A stretch of DNA of 64,000 bases from Nostoc sp. C052 (GTDB lineage: Bacteria > Cyanobacteriota > Cyanobacteriia > Cyanobacteriales > Nostocaceae): contig NZ_CP040272.1 of the NCBI RefSeq assembly GCF_013393905.1, positions 124,001-188,000 on the forward strand, written 5' to 3'. Under the pieces are notes generated by a model. That model searched no databases and had not been told where the DNA came from. It saw only the letters and a program-made list of their open reading frames with translations. Position numbers and translations under genes: made by a program. Positions 1 through 9,207 of this stretch are shown one piece after another; within the stretch, counting starts at the first letter, position 1, and each line of letters begins with the position of its first letter.

Positions 1-1
1 A

Positions 2-1786
2 GAACTAGAAAGTTTGCGCTTTGTTTGTCTAGAGTCACTTGCAATTTCTTTACCCAACTCTAAAGATTGTCGATCGCTCTTAGGAACAGAGTCAACCCCC
101 GCCAGTGAAATCGCTGTCTTTCGTGGTGTCTTAACACTGGTACAAACTCGCTTCAATGGGGAAGTGAAGTTCTCTAATACATTTTTTCTTCAGTCTGTGG
201 ATGCCCAAGGTGCAACTTTTCTCCAACCCACTAATTGGACTGAAAGCAGATTCGCTCGTCCCATTAGTTTTATCAGTGCTATCTTCAAGCAACCAAGCAA
301 TTTTCAGGGCAGTATTTTTTTTGAAAAAGCTAATTTCAAAAAAATCAAATTTCAGGAATTCGCTGATTTTCAAGGTAGTATCTTTGAAAAAATTGCCAAC
401 TTCAACCAAGCAAATTTTAAACAGTTGGCTAAATTCAATAGTGTGCAGTGGCAAGGAAATGCTGATTTTTCTGATGTGGATTTTGCCAATCAAGTCCAGT
501 TTACTAAAGCAGATTTTAATCAGTTTCTCTTTTTAACAGAAGCGACTTTTGAGCAAGCTGTCAGCTTCCGAGAAGCAGAGTTTAACCAATTGGTAAATCT
601 GCAAGGTGCGAATATTCTTAACCAAGCAGATTTTAGCGATGCGAGGTTTGGTACAGAAGCTTGTTTAAGTGTATCTGGTTTAACTTTTAATTCCAACCAA
701 GCAAAAATTTTAGGTAATCCTGGTGAGATTGGTAAGATGTTCTGCATCCCAACATTACAAGGTAATCAAAATATCTTGCGAAATTTGGGGCAAAACTTCC
801 GTCAGCAACAGCAAGTTGCCGATGCTAATGAACTGGAATATACCAAACAACGACTGCGATTAATAGAGTTTGGCCGTCGTCTGACGGCTACAAATATTAA
901 TAGTGCAAGTGTCGCAAGTTTGATTAAATTAGGTTTTTCTGCTCCTCAAGCCCAAGCGATCGCCCGGCGTCGTCTGCTAAAATCCTTCCGTAACAGTAGT
1001 GAGTTACTCACCATAGCAGACATCGATTTAGAAAAATATACCCAACTGAGCGATCGCTTAATTGTTGGCGAAACCCTTTCTATCGGTGGGTGGCTACTGC
1101 TAGCTTGGAGTTGGTTAGCGTTGAGTGTATTGCTGTTATTGAGTGGCTATGGGACGAATTTTTGGTTAGTCTTTGGCGTGGGAGGATTAGCGATCGCTTA
1201 TTTCGGCTTATTGTTTTGGCTGGTAGATCGCTATCGTCGGCTGCATCCCATACCAATTATTCCCACACTTTACGAAACCATTTCCATATTAGTGAGTTTT
1301 AGCGTTTTAGAATTCTTCAGCTTACTAGCAATCTTTCGCAATGCTGCACAACCTTGGCTGACATTAGGGTGTCTTTTTATAATTATTGTCCCCGTGCCAA
1401 TGGCTTTATTGATCCGACTTTACCAACAAGGGCGCTATCACAATTTAATGAATGTTTCTTACTTCACAGAAGACGGCACATTTCGCCAGTTACGATTATT
1501 AATTGGGCGTTTGCCAGTGATACCAAGGAATCAGACATTTCGAGAACGATATATGCCCTTATTGTGCGATCGCCGTTGGAATTGGCTCAACTACTATGAT
1601 TTTAGCCTCAACAACCTAGTTAAATTAGGATTTAATGACATTCGTCTGCGAGACGAACACTTACCAGGTATTATCTCTGCACTTGCTTGGTATCAATGGA
1701 GTTTGGGTTTAATTTACATCACCCTAGTTTTGTGGACACTTTCGCGTACAATTCCGGGGTTGAATTTGCTGATTTATCTGAAGTAA
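2..1786 (+). CDS. Pentapeptide-repeat membrane protein with HhH segment (5' partial)
   Basis: The reading frame is open to the left edge of the window, so the true start lies upstream; the first in-window start-like codon is the TTG at 14. Numbering from that TTG, roughly residues 50-220 are degenerate pentapeptide-like repeats (ANFxx, ADFxx). Residues about 296-352 (NINSASVASLIKLGF...ARRR...F.NSSELL) resemble a ComEA/PsbU-type helix-hairpin-helix. The rest holds four to six hydrophobic segments, so the C-terminal half is membrane embedded. Pentapeptide proteins form right-handed beta-helices; this combination suggests a membrane-anchored scaffold, possibly touching nucleic acid through the HhH, but that is inference. 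No enzymatic motif is visible. The next gene downstream is convergent. Confidence 0.75.
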   Translation, partial: ELESLRFVCLESLAISLPNSKDCRSLLGTESTPASEIAVFRGVLTLVQTRFNGEVKFSNTFFLQSVDAQGATFLQPTNWTESRFARPISFISAIFKQPSNFQGSIFFEKANFKKIKFQEFADFQGSIFEKIANFNQANFKQLAKFNSVQWQGNADFSDVDFANQVQFTKADFNQFLFLTEATFEQAVSFREAEFNQLVNLQGANILNQADFSDARFGTEACLSVSGLTFNSNQAKILGNPGEIGKMFCIPTLQGNQNILRNLGQNFRQQQQVADANELEYTKQRLRLIEFGRRLTATNINSASVASLIKLGFSAPQAQAIARRRLLKSFRNSSELLTIADIDLEKYTQLSDRLIVGETLSIGGWLLLAWSWLALSVLLLLSGYGTNFWLVFGVGGLAIAYFGLLFWLVDRYRRLHPIPIIPTLYETISILVSFSVLEFFSLLAIFRNAAQPWLTLGCLFIIIVPVPMALLIRLYQQGRYHNLMNVSYFTEDGTFRQLRLLIGRLPVIPRNQTFRERYMPLLCDRRWNWLNYYDFSLNNLVKLGFNDIRLRDEHLPGIISALAWYQWSLGLIYITLVLWTLSRTIPGLNLLIYLK

Positions 1787-1999
1787 TCCCTGTATCTCAC
1801 ACTAGGCAAGTAATCTGTTTCTATCGATCCCTAAATTCCCATCAGTTGCAGCACAATGTTAAGCTACTCTAGACAGAGAGAGATGCTATACAGTCTGTAA
1901 TCTCCATAAGCTATCGCCATATTGATATTATTACACCACCTTTCAGTTTCACTGATTGGCAGAAAATACTGATTACTGAAATATAGCAATTTGCTAAAA

Positions 2000-3775
2000 C
2001 TATTGGCTTGTTCTAAATATTTCAAGTTTTTCAATTAAATCACTCAGATCATCTGGTACTTCCTTGCGTGTGAATTCATCAATAATTTTAATGTCTGTTA
2101 AGTTTACTGAGTATAGCTTCTGAACTTCATCTCTTAAGATTCGCAGAATATGTTTACCAGAAACAATTTCCATCCTCTCATCTAAATTTTTCCACTTCGC
2201 CTCAAAACGGAGTATTGTTTCTGTTGTGATTGTGGCACTATCTTTTCCTGTATTTTTTAAGAAATCATTTCTTCTAGCGATGTATTGTGCTTGAATATTA
2301 GTTTTTTCTTGTTCAGTAATTCTCTGAAGAATTTCCTTCGCTGTTTCTTTTCTTTCTATGAACAACTGAGACCGCTTCTCACGTTCCTTGATTGCTCTTT
2401 CTAAAACTCTTTCCAAAACTGAAGGAACTAATAAATAATTTTCAATCTCTTTACGCTTGTGAATGTGGGCTAATTTCAATTGAGAGTTCAGTTCTTGATG
2501 TATCTCATTAATATTTTCATCGCAAAAATAATCACGGTCATATACTGCGACAATAGGTATGTTTGCATTTAAAGTCTTTGAAAGTCCCCAAGATAAAGCT
2601 TTAACTTTATCCCAAGAAGAAAATCCACCCGATTCAAATGGTGTTAGATCATTTCCAGATGCCAAATTTTCATATCCGAAATGACGAGAAAATCTTCTGA
2701 TTAATTTATAGTCATTTATCCCTTCAATAAATATTACCTTCCTAGTTCTGGCAAGCTGAGTTAGCGTAATATTTTGTGCCGATCCAAGAGTTTCAAGTGC
2801 CTGCTGGACACCTTCTATATCTCTTAAGCGATGAGCGGAACGTCTCCGTTTATCAACTAATAAAATTTCACTCGGATCTGCTTCACCCATCATTTCTACT
2901 GAGTGTGTTGCTAATAATATATCAGCATCTAGACCTCGTAAAATTCCTAAAAGTTGTCTTTGAACATCTGGATGCAGATAGATTTCTGGCTCATCAATCA
3001 CAATAATACTTGCTTCGCGCACTCGAAATAAATGAGTTAAAAGCTGACACCAAACCTGAAACCCAAATCCTGCCCAATAGATTTCTCGATCTATTCGATC
3101 CTCAGAGCAAAACATAGCTAACTTATCATCAACTACACCAATGCGTTCAGGAGGTTGTATTTTCATGCCAGTCCAAGTTCTAGAAACCAGATTAGCAAAA
3201 TCATTCCAACCTTCTGGGAAGTATCTCCAATAGTTCCTAAAATGCCTTGAAGCTCTATGTGTATTTAAGGAAGATTTAACAGTATCTTCAGTAACTATGA
3301 TTTCATTATGTTCAAGAGGACCAAGTACTGGCACAACTTGAACGTTAAGTGAAAACTCATCTTTAAACTTTGCAGGGGTAGAAACGATCGTTCCACGGGT
3401 TTCCCATGAAAGAAAACAGCCACCTTCGTTTGGGAAAAACAATATTAGTTTATTTTTATTAGTTAGGTTAAACTCAATTTTACTGTCTTCATTATTATAG
3501 TTAGTAGGAATATTCTCTAGTGAAACACTAATATTTTCCTCAGGAATTCGATGTCCCAATGCAAATGATCCAGACGGGATAGGAACTCTTTCTGCTTTTC
3601 TAGAACGAGCCTTTTTGAGAGCCACATCTAAAATGCGAAAGGCGCTTATTATTGTAGATTTGCCACAGTTATTTGGTCCGACAAGGATATTCATTCCTTG
3701 AAGATTAATTGAGTAATCCCTGAGCGCCTTAAAGTTAGAAAATTTTATAGAATTTATCTTTATATTATCCGACAC
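2000..3775 (-). CDS. OLD-family ATP-dependent nuclease (AAA ATPase plus TOPRIM)
   Basis: A 591-aa protein with an SMC/RecF-like ABC ATPase head. Walker A is GPNNCGKST (about 33-41), Walker B is IIVIDEPE (about 257-264), and the H-loop is ATHS (about 289-292). A C-terminal TOPRIM domain follows, with the acidic residue in FIEG (about 349-352) and the DRD motif in VYDRD (about 413-415). This order is that of OLD (overcoming lysogenization defect) proteins, which cut DNA and often act in phage defence. No UvrD-like helicase (GajB) or other partner sits next to it, so it fits a class 1 stand-alone OLD rather than Gabija. The tail beyond residue 440 is charged and helical. It stands alone in its orientation, flanked by a convergent gene and a 600-base gap. 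Confidence 0.85.
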   Translation of the reverse strand: MSDNIKINSIKFSNFKALRDYSINLQGMNILVGPNNCGKSTIISAFRILDVALKKARSRKAERVPIPSGSFALGHRIPEENISVSLENIPTNYNNEDSKIEFNLTNKNKLILFFPNEGGCFLSWETRGTIVSTPAKFKDEFSLNVQVVPVLGPLEHNEIIVTEDTVKSSLNTHRASRHFRNYWRYFPEGWNDFANLVSRTWTGMKIQPPERIGVVDDKLAMFCSEDRIDREIYWAGFGFQVWCQLLTHLFRVREASIIVIDEPEIYLHPDVQRQLLGILRGLDADILLATHSVEMMGEADPSEILLVDKRRRSAHRLRDIEGVQQALETLGSAQNITLTQLARTRKVIFIEGINDYKLIRRFSRHFGYENLASGNDLTPFESGGFSSWDKVKALSWGLSKTLNANIPIVAVYDRDYFCDENINEIHQELNSQLKLAHIHKRKEIENYLLVPSVLERVLERAIKEREKRSQLFIERKETAKEILQRITEQEKTNIQAQYIARRNDFLKNTGKDSATITTETILRFEAKWKNLDERMEIVSGKHILRILRDEVQKLYSVNLTDIKIIDEFTRKEVPDDLSDLIEKLEIFRTSQ

Positions 3776-4375
3776 AGCAACTTACCTAGCACAATATAAA
3801 TCTTAATATCTTAATCTATGAGCAGCAGTTGCTACCAAGATTATAATATGACTTTTTCCCGTTTAGTATATTGCAGTGTCCTACTGAGTGCCACAATAGC
3901 CCTCAATTTTAATATTCTGCAATTGGGGCTTCAATTATGCGATCGTGACAAAAGGTGATTGTATTTCTTGTTTCTCTATCAGGTTAACTGACAGCAGTAA
4001 TTAGCGAGAATTAATGCTGTCTGCGCCAAGCGATTTTCATAAAGACGTAAAATCGTAATCTGTGCGTAAGTCGTGTCATATTTTCTTCCCCAGTACCCAG
4101 TTACAGAGGATGCAGCCTGTTGATCAGACCTAAAAAATAGTCTTAACCGGTCATCTGCTTTAGGCTTGCCACACTCCCGCGTTATCATCTGAGAAAGATA
4201 AAACTGTTGTGATCATGGGGAGGTCTTTCTCACTTCAGGAATTTCAACAACTAAATCATCCCGTAAAATAGACAGGCAAGAACCCTGCCTTGTAAAAATA
4301 TGGGAAAATTTTTGGGAAATTCCTCAAGACTCAGGAATCGCTACTTATCTGCTCACTCAGGACTCAGAACTCTTT
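3776..4375. other. Intergenic region, no supported gene
   Basis: About 600 bases between the diverging OLD-type gene and the kinase gene. One minus-strand open frame of 69 codons (3979-4188) exists but has no ribosome site or recognisable composition. Promoters for both flanking genes should lie here; I see no convincing boxes or repeats. Confidence 0.5.
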
Positions 4376-5968
4376 ATGTTAGCAGGCACAATTTTGCAGG
4401 ATGGAAAATACACCCTAATTCAAGAAATAGGGCGTGGTGGCTTTGGCATTACGTTTAAAGCTACGCATCACTACTTGGATCAGGAGGTGGTGATGAAAAC
4501 CATCAATGAACGGCTGCGACAACATCCTGATTTTGCCAAATTCGAGGGACAATTCCAGGATGAAGCCAGACGATTAGCTACATGTATCCACCCAAATATA
4601 GTCCGAGTTAGTGACTTTTTTGTGGAAGGTGGACTGCCGTACATGGTGATGGAATACATCCCTGGCGAAACCTTGGGAGACGCATTTATATTACCAGGGA
4701 TAACTTTGCCAGAAGCAACAGCAATTCATTACATCCAGCAAATTGGGGCAGCGTTGCAGGTAGTACACAACAACGGTTTGTTACACCGAGATGTCAAACC
4801 AGATAACATTATCCTTCGTCAAGGAACCCAGGAAGTAATACTAATTGATTTTGGCATTGCCAGAGAATTTAATGGTGGTGTTAGACAGACTCATACAGGT
4901 TTGGTTTCTGAAGGTTATTCTCCCATCGAGCAGTACTTGACACAAGCGCCACGCACACCCGCCACGGATGTTTATGGTTTAGCAGCAACCTTGTATGCAC
5001 TATTGACAGCCCAAGTTCCCATGCCAGCATTATTGCGCGATCGCGAGCAAATGCCTTCCCCCCGCGAATTGCAACCACACTTGAGTGCTGCTGTCAACCA
5101 GGCAGTAATGCGCGGTATGGCGGTGGAGTCTCGTTTTCGGCCAGCAACAGTTGCCGAGTGGCTGCAATTGCTACCTGGAAGTGGAATGAATCTGACACCG
5201 CAAGTCTTACCCACTTACGCAGTGCCAACTGTCAATTTATCTGCCCAGCAGGCAGCAACTATAATTGGGAAAACTGCCCAAAATTCTCTGCATAGACCAT
5301 CAGCTTTGGGCAACTCAGGCATTGCCAAGGAAGCTGTACTGGCTAAAAAGCTGAGATCATCTCAGGTATTGATTGGTATAAGTGTAGCCCTAGTTGCTGC
5401 TACAGCAGGTTTTGGAATCACGAGTATATTACCCAAATCTCAGCAGCAGCCAACCACAAAGCCACTTTTTGAACAGCCAACCCCAGAACCAGGTGCAAAA
5501 GTACCTAACTTCGATAGTACATCCTCACCTCCGGGTGAAGAGAGAACCCAATCAGCACCCGTCTCTAATTCCAAGTCGCGCCGTCGCAATCGTCGTTCTT
5601 CCCCAGAAGAATCTTTCAGCCCCAACCCGACAGCAGAATCACAACGCGGCAATTTTGAACCTTCGCCTAGTGTTTCCCCCACACCCTCCCTAGTAGAGAA
5701 ACTAAGGGCAATCCGCTCATCTCGAAAGGCTTCCCCCGCATCAGTACCACACAATAACTTACCCACTCCTAGTCAAGATTCTGCCTCCCCTCAACAGGTG
5801 AGTCCGTCAAAGCCTGTGGTTATACCAACAGCACCATCAACGGAATCCAAACAATCAGATCCTTCTGCTGTAGTAGTACCAACATTAGAAAAGCAAAATT
5901 CTCCGACTAATAGTCAACCCCAGAATGTTCAAAAGTTTGAGGAAAAGCCACAAGATGACAATAATTAG
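4376..5968 (+). CDS. Membrane-anchored Ser/Thr protein kinase
   Basis: A Hanks-type kinase of 530 aa. The glycine loop is GRGGFG (19-24), the ATP lysine is K41 in VMKT, the catalytic loop is HRDVKPDN (137-144) and the metal motif is DFG (158-160). The kinase core ends near residue 270. A single transmembrane helix follows at about 331-352, and then a Pro/Ser/Thr-rich, low-complexity tail of about 175 residues that should lie outside the cytoplasm. This is the common cyanobacterial receptor-kinase layout, with an unstructured tail in place of PASTA or WD repeats. Substrate and signal cannot be read from the sequence. The ATG at 4376 has no obvious Shine-Dalgarno site, but the kinase fold begins immediately after it, so a later start is unlikely. 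Confidence 0.9.
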   Translation: MLAGTILQDGKYTLIQEIGRGGFGITFKATHHYLDQEVVMKTINERLRQHPDFAKFEGQFQDEARRLATCIHPNIVRVSDFFVEGGLPYMVMEYIPGETLGDAFILPGITLPEATAIHYIQQIGAALQVVHNNGLLHRDVKPDNIILRQGTQEVILIDFGIAREFNGGVRQTHTGLVSEGYSPIEQYLTQAPRTPATDVYGLAATLYALLTAQVPMPALLRDREQMPSPRELQPHLSAAVNQAVMRGMAVESRFRPATVAEWLQLLPGSGMNLTPQVLPTYAVPTVNLSAQQAATIIGKTAQNSLHRPSALGNSGIAKEAVLAKKLRSSQVLIGISVALVAATAGFGITSILPKSQQQPTTKPLFEQPTPEPGAKVPNFDSTSSPPGEERTQSAPVSNSKSRRRNRRSSPEESFSPNPTAESQRGNFEPSPSVSPTPSLVEKLRAIRSSRKASPASVPHNNLPTPSQDSASPQQVSPSKPVVIPTAPSTESKQSDPSAVVVPTLEKQNSPTNSQPQNVQKFEEKPQDDNN

Positions 5969-6097
5969 TCAATGTTAGATTTTAAATTTTGGTAAAGTAG
6001 TGCGGTAAGTCCAGACTGCGCTGACTCCTATTTAACTAATTACTTAGCTTGCTTCTCACTGGAGGCAATTATTACAAATTACGAATTAGTAATTATT

Positions 6098-7276
6098 TTA
6101 GGGAGAATTAAGCCTCTTTTGTACAACAACTTCCCCCTTCTGATTAATCTTCACCGGATTCTTGGGAAAAGCTTGATGATTCAAATAACGCATAAGTTTC
6201 ACAGTCTCAAAACTCCGATCAATATGAGGGATTCCCTGCCGATCCATCCGAACAGGGATAATTTTACTTGATACCAAATCTCCCCCTGAATTGAGTTTGA
6301 CTTCTAAAATCATTGAGTCACCTGTTTGGGCATTTGTAGATAAAGTCCGATATCCCAAAAAGTTTCCTAAAGAATAGGCAATCATTTTTCCCTTATAAAT
6401 TTCCATCGCTCTTGGAACGTGAGGCCCATGTCCTAGTACTAAGTCTGCTCCTGCATCAATCATGTTTCGAGCAAACTCGATCGAATTACCTCGGTTTTCT
6501 CCATAAAAAAATTCTGTCTGATTCTTAACGTGTAGTGCCCCCGTTCCTTCGGCTCCAGCGTGCATCGATACCACTACAATTTTGGCTTTATTTTTGGCTT
6601 CTGCCACGAGTGCTTGAGCTACCCCTAAATTCTGAATAGAATTATATATTTCATAAGGAGAAAACCCAATCATTGCTACGGGAATATTTTTAGCTTCCAA
6701 ATAAAGAATTTGATTTTTATGACCTAATGTTGCAATGCCCGCAGCCTCAAGATTTTTCTTTGTATCTTTGAAGCCTACTAGCCCAAAGTCCATTGCATGG
6801 TTATTCGCCATATTAAACACATTAAAACCAGCCTTAGCAAATAGCTGGGCGTATGCAGGTGGAGAGCGAAAGGCAAAGACTTGCCCTCGACTAATATCTT
6901 TAGCACTGTAGGGATAATTAGTTAGGCTACTTTCAAAATTACCAAATAAAATATCAGATCCTTGCAAGTGAGTTCTCACTGACTTTGGTAATAATTGATC
7001 TCGAAAGCGGGGTAATCTATAGTTAGGAAAATTAGTGCCAGGAATAATATCTCCAACGGCTTTGATAGTAATAGTATTTGGAAAGGTTTTTTGTTTTGTT
7101 ATTGATGGCGTAAGTTCAGGAATAGCTGAAAATGCTACAGACTTGGTAGGTTTAGTAGCAGCGTTTAATCGCTGCGATTGCCCAAGCCGAATAATGACTC
7201 CTATACTAATACCTAGATATAAACAAACGCTGATACAACTAAATGAGAGTACTCGCCCCAGGCTGCGATTTACCAT
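6098..7276 (-). CDS. CapA-family (PGA_cap) metallophosphoesterase-like protein
   Basis: Motifs in order: GDIIPGT, FGNFES, NMANNHAMDFG, SMHAG and LGHGPHVP. These are the signature of the poly-gamma-glutamate capsule protein CapA/PgsA family, which has a calcineurin-like phosphoesterase fold with metal-binding Asp/Asn/His residues. A hydrophobic N-terminal segment after MVNRSLGR predicts a signal anchor, so the enzyme faces the periplasm. I chose the ATG at 7276 over the one at 7300 because GAGGAG sits six bases in front of it; the longer form would add eight residues. There are no other capsule genes nearby, so a role in polyglutamate synthesis is not implied; many cyanobacterial members are of unknown function. 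It is convergent with the kinase gene. Confidence 0.85.
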   Translation of the reverse strand: MVNRSLGRVLSFSCISVCLYLGISIGVIIRLGQSQRLNAATKPTKSVAFSAIPELTPSITKQKTFPNTITIKAVGDIIPGTNFPNYRLPRFRDQLLPKSVRTHLQGSDILFGNFESSLTNYPYSAKDISRGQVFAFRSPPAYAQLFAKAGFNVFNMANNHAMDFGLVGFKDTKKNLEAAGIATLGHKNQILYLEAKNIPVAMIGFSPYEIYNSIQNLGVAQALVAEAKNKAKIVVVSMHAGAEGTGALHVKNQTEFFYGENRGNSIEFARNMIDAGADLVLGHGPHVPRAMEIYKGKMIAYSLGNFLGYRTLSTNAQTGDSMILEVKLNSGGDLVSSKIIPVRMDRQGIPHIDRSFETVKLMRYLNHQAFPKNPVKINQKGEVVVQKRLNSP

Positions 7277-7470
7277 CGTTAACTCCTCACACGATGGCAT
7301 TAGTTTAGCCCAAAAATATGTACTGGCGGTGTATATTTTAGTGTTTTTTGGGAAATATTTGACTAAGTAAATACGGAAACATAATCCCGTCTTCCACGTA
7401 AGTAATGATATATACTTACTGTCAAGGAAAAGAGCATCTATTTGTTTAATTATTTAGTAATCTTTTTGAA

Positions 7471-7555
7471 CGGAGAGGGGGGGATTCGAACCCCCGTTGA
7501 GTTTCCCCAAAACGCATTTCGAGTGCGTCACCATGAACCGCTCGGACACCTCTCC
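7471..7555 (-). tRNA. tRNA-Ser (anticodon CGA)
   Basis: Read on the minus strand, the 85 bases fold as a class II tRNA. The acceptor GGAGAGG pairs with CCTCTCC followed by discriminator G. The anticodon stem ACGCA/TGCGT closes the loop CTCGAAA (anticodon CGA). There is a long variable arm (TTTGGGGAAACTCAA region) and a T arm GGGGG-TTCGAAT-CCCCC. The discriminator G and long variable arm identify serine. The 3' CCA is not encoded. Confidence 0.97.
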
Positions 7556-7603
7556 AGATATTTATTTAGACACTTGAGTATCTATATCCAGATTCAAATG
7601 CCA

Positions 7604-7683
7604 TAAGATAGGGAAATTCTACCAAATTCCCTATCTTAATTATAGCATTATTGCACTTTTTGCGTTAGGCAAAAGTGCAATAA
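7604..7683. promoter_or_regulatory. Two adjacent strong hairpins and a -10 box upstream of tRNA-Ser
   Basis: Two inverted repeats stand side by side: TAAGATAGGGAA/TTCCCTATCTTA (7604-7615 with 7627-7638) and a perfect 13-bp arm TTATTGCACTTTT/AAAAGTGCAATAA (7648-7660 with 7671-7683). Between them, on the minus strand, lies a perfect TATAAT (plus-strand 7639-7644) about 85 bases before the tRNA; the hexamer 17 bases upstream is only TAACGC. The hairpins may end transcription from the sugar dehydrogenase gene and the box may start the tRNA transcript; both are inferences. Confidence 0.45.
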
Positions 7684-7696
7684 TTCCCAATCGGCT

Positions 7697-9157
7697 TTAG
7701 TTAGTTGGTATAGATATTTCCCAAATTCCTTGATTTCCACCATATTCTAGAACATAAATCTTATTGCCGATAATCTCAGCATCAACAGGATTACTAAAAC
7801 CTTTGACAATACGTGTGGCGTTAAGTCTATAGTTGGTAGTTCCTATTTTAGTTAACTTTAAATGCAGCAGGTCTTGACCGGGATCTTTAAAAGGGCCTGC
7901 TATTGTTTCGCCGGTGGCGTCGCCTGGTGTCCAACCCAATACGAACCCATCTCTGTTAAATTCTGGACTCATTACTCCTTGTGTATCAAAAACTAAGCCC
8001 AAAGGAGAACGGTGTGCTGTAAAAGTGCTAAAACTTTGCCCCAGAACACTGGCATCTTTGACTCTGCCATCGAGAGGATCGCGGTAACTATCTGCGTCTG
8101 GGCCAAGATTAGGAATTGGTTCAATCAAGTTTCCAGCAGGTCGAACAGGAAAGGTTGGATCGTTACGATAGTAGCCCTTTTGGACAGCGTTAAATCTACG
8201 ATCTAACAATCGGTCATTAGCAGGATTATAATTGGGAAATTGTTGTGGATTGTCTGTCCCACCAATACGCCAGGGAAAGCCATAATTACCACCCAAACGT
8301 AGCCAATTTAATTCTTCTGACATGTCGCGATCGGGGCCATTTTCTGTGCCAAATAAATCCCCATTTGGTGCAAAGGCCATATCGAAAGTATTGCGTATTC
8401 CTTCTGCAAAAATATAGCCAGCGGTCTTTAAGGTTGCTCGATTGTTTGCAAGAAAGAGATTTCTACCATTAGTAGGAAGACGGAGTATACAGGCGGTTAA
8501 TCCGACTTCGCGAGTATTGGGATATAAACCATCAACAGACTGAACCTCACCATGATCGGTACGAGAACCGCTATTCACATAGATAAAGTTACCATCTGGG
8601 CTAACAATCACGCCGTTAAAGCGATGGTCATAAGCTGTTTTACTTTTGGGATAGCCTGCACTCTTAGCTAAGATTGACCAAGTACGCTGTCCTGTTACCG
8701 AATTAATTACGCCTTTAACAATAATTGCTTTAGTCTGGTTATTTACAAGGTCTGCATTGCCAACCAAATAAATTGTGCCGTTAGGGCCAAAGGCTATACC
8801 TTCAGTCTCACCTAGATTATGATTACTAGAGTTGTACACAAGTGTACTAGTAGAGGAGGCTAAATTGAGTTGATAAATCTCACCATTTCGTTTGAGATAG
8901 TAAAGGGTATTGTTTCGTGGATCTTTTACAATCCGCACAGAAGGGGAGACTGATATCGTATTGATAATATTGCGAATCCTAATATCAGAACGCAGGGCTT
9001 CAGGTGCAGCATTTACTCCAGTAGTACCATGATTTAATAGAACTATTGTAAATAACAGCGTTTTAGCAGCGAAAAAGCACTGTTTTAGAGCAAACTTCCC
9101 GATAAATCTGCGTTGAACTTGGTTGGATGATTTAGTGTTATTCATGATTTTCTTCAT
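7697..9157 (-). CDS. Secreted PQQ-type sugar dehydrogenase-like beta-propeller protein
   Basis: A 486-aa protein with a basic N-terminus and a hydrophobic stretch ending near VNAAPEA, consistent with a Sec signal peptide. The body has the repeated strands of the glucose/sorbosone dehydrogenase (GSDH) beta-propeller, including SPDGNFIYVNSGSRTDHGE, GIRNTFDMAFAPNGDLF, TENGPDRDMSEELN and GGNYGFPWRIGG. Family members oxidise aldose sugars with PQQ and calcium in the periplasm, but many bacterial homologues lack tested activity and this organism may not make PQQ. It starts 50 bases after the RTX-protein gene on the same strand, so the two are probably co-transcribed. Confidence 0.85.
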   Translation of the reverse strand: MKKIMNNTKSSNQVQRRFIGKFALKQCFFAAKTLLFTIVLLNHGTTGVNAAPEALRSDIRIRNIINTISVSPSVRIVKDPRNNTLYYLKRNGEIYQLNLASSTSTLVYNSSNHNLGETEGIAFGPNGTIYLVGNADLVNNQTKAIIVKGVINSVTGQRTWSILAKSAGYPKSKTAYDHRFNGVIVSPDGNFIYVNSGSRTDHGEVQSVDGLYPNTREVGLTACILRLPTNGRNLFLANNRATLKTAGYIFAEGIRNTFDMAFAPNGDLFGTENGPDRDMSEELNWLRLGGNYGFPWRIGGTDNPQQFPNYNPANDRLLDRRFNAVQKGYYRNDPTFPVRPAGNLIEPIPNLGPDADSYRDPLDGRVKDASVLGQSFSTFTAHRSPLGLVFDTQGVMSPEFNRDGFVLGWTPGDATGETIAGPFKDPGQDLLHLKLTKIGTTNYRLNATRIVKGFSNPVDAEIIGNKIYVLEYGGNQGIWEISIPTN

Positions 9158-9207
9158 AAAAAATTACCCGGACATAATAAAAATCTGCCCTGAAGTTGAC
9201 AACGCTC

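Noticed and set aside
131..493. 120-codon minus-strand frame inside the pentapeptide-repeat gene
   Set aside because: Shadow of repetitive coding sequence on the opposite strand; the plus frame has the clear repeats.
2000..3775. Gabija (GajA) assignment for the OLD-type gene
   Set aside because: No UvrD-like GajB gene on either side.
3979..4188. 69-codon minus-strand open frame
   Set aside because: No ribosome site, no domain, unusual composition for its neighbours, and it lies in a promoter region.
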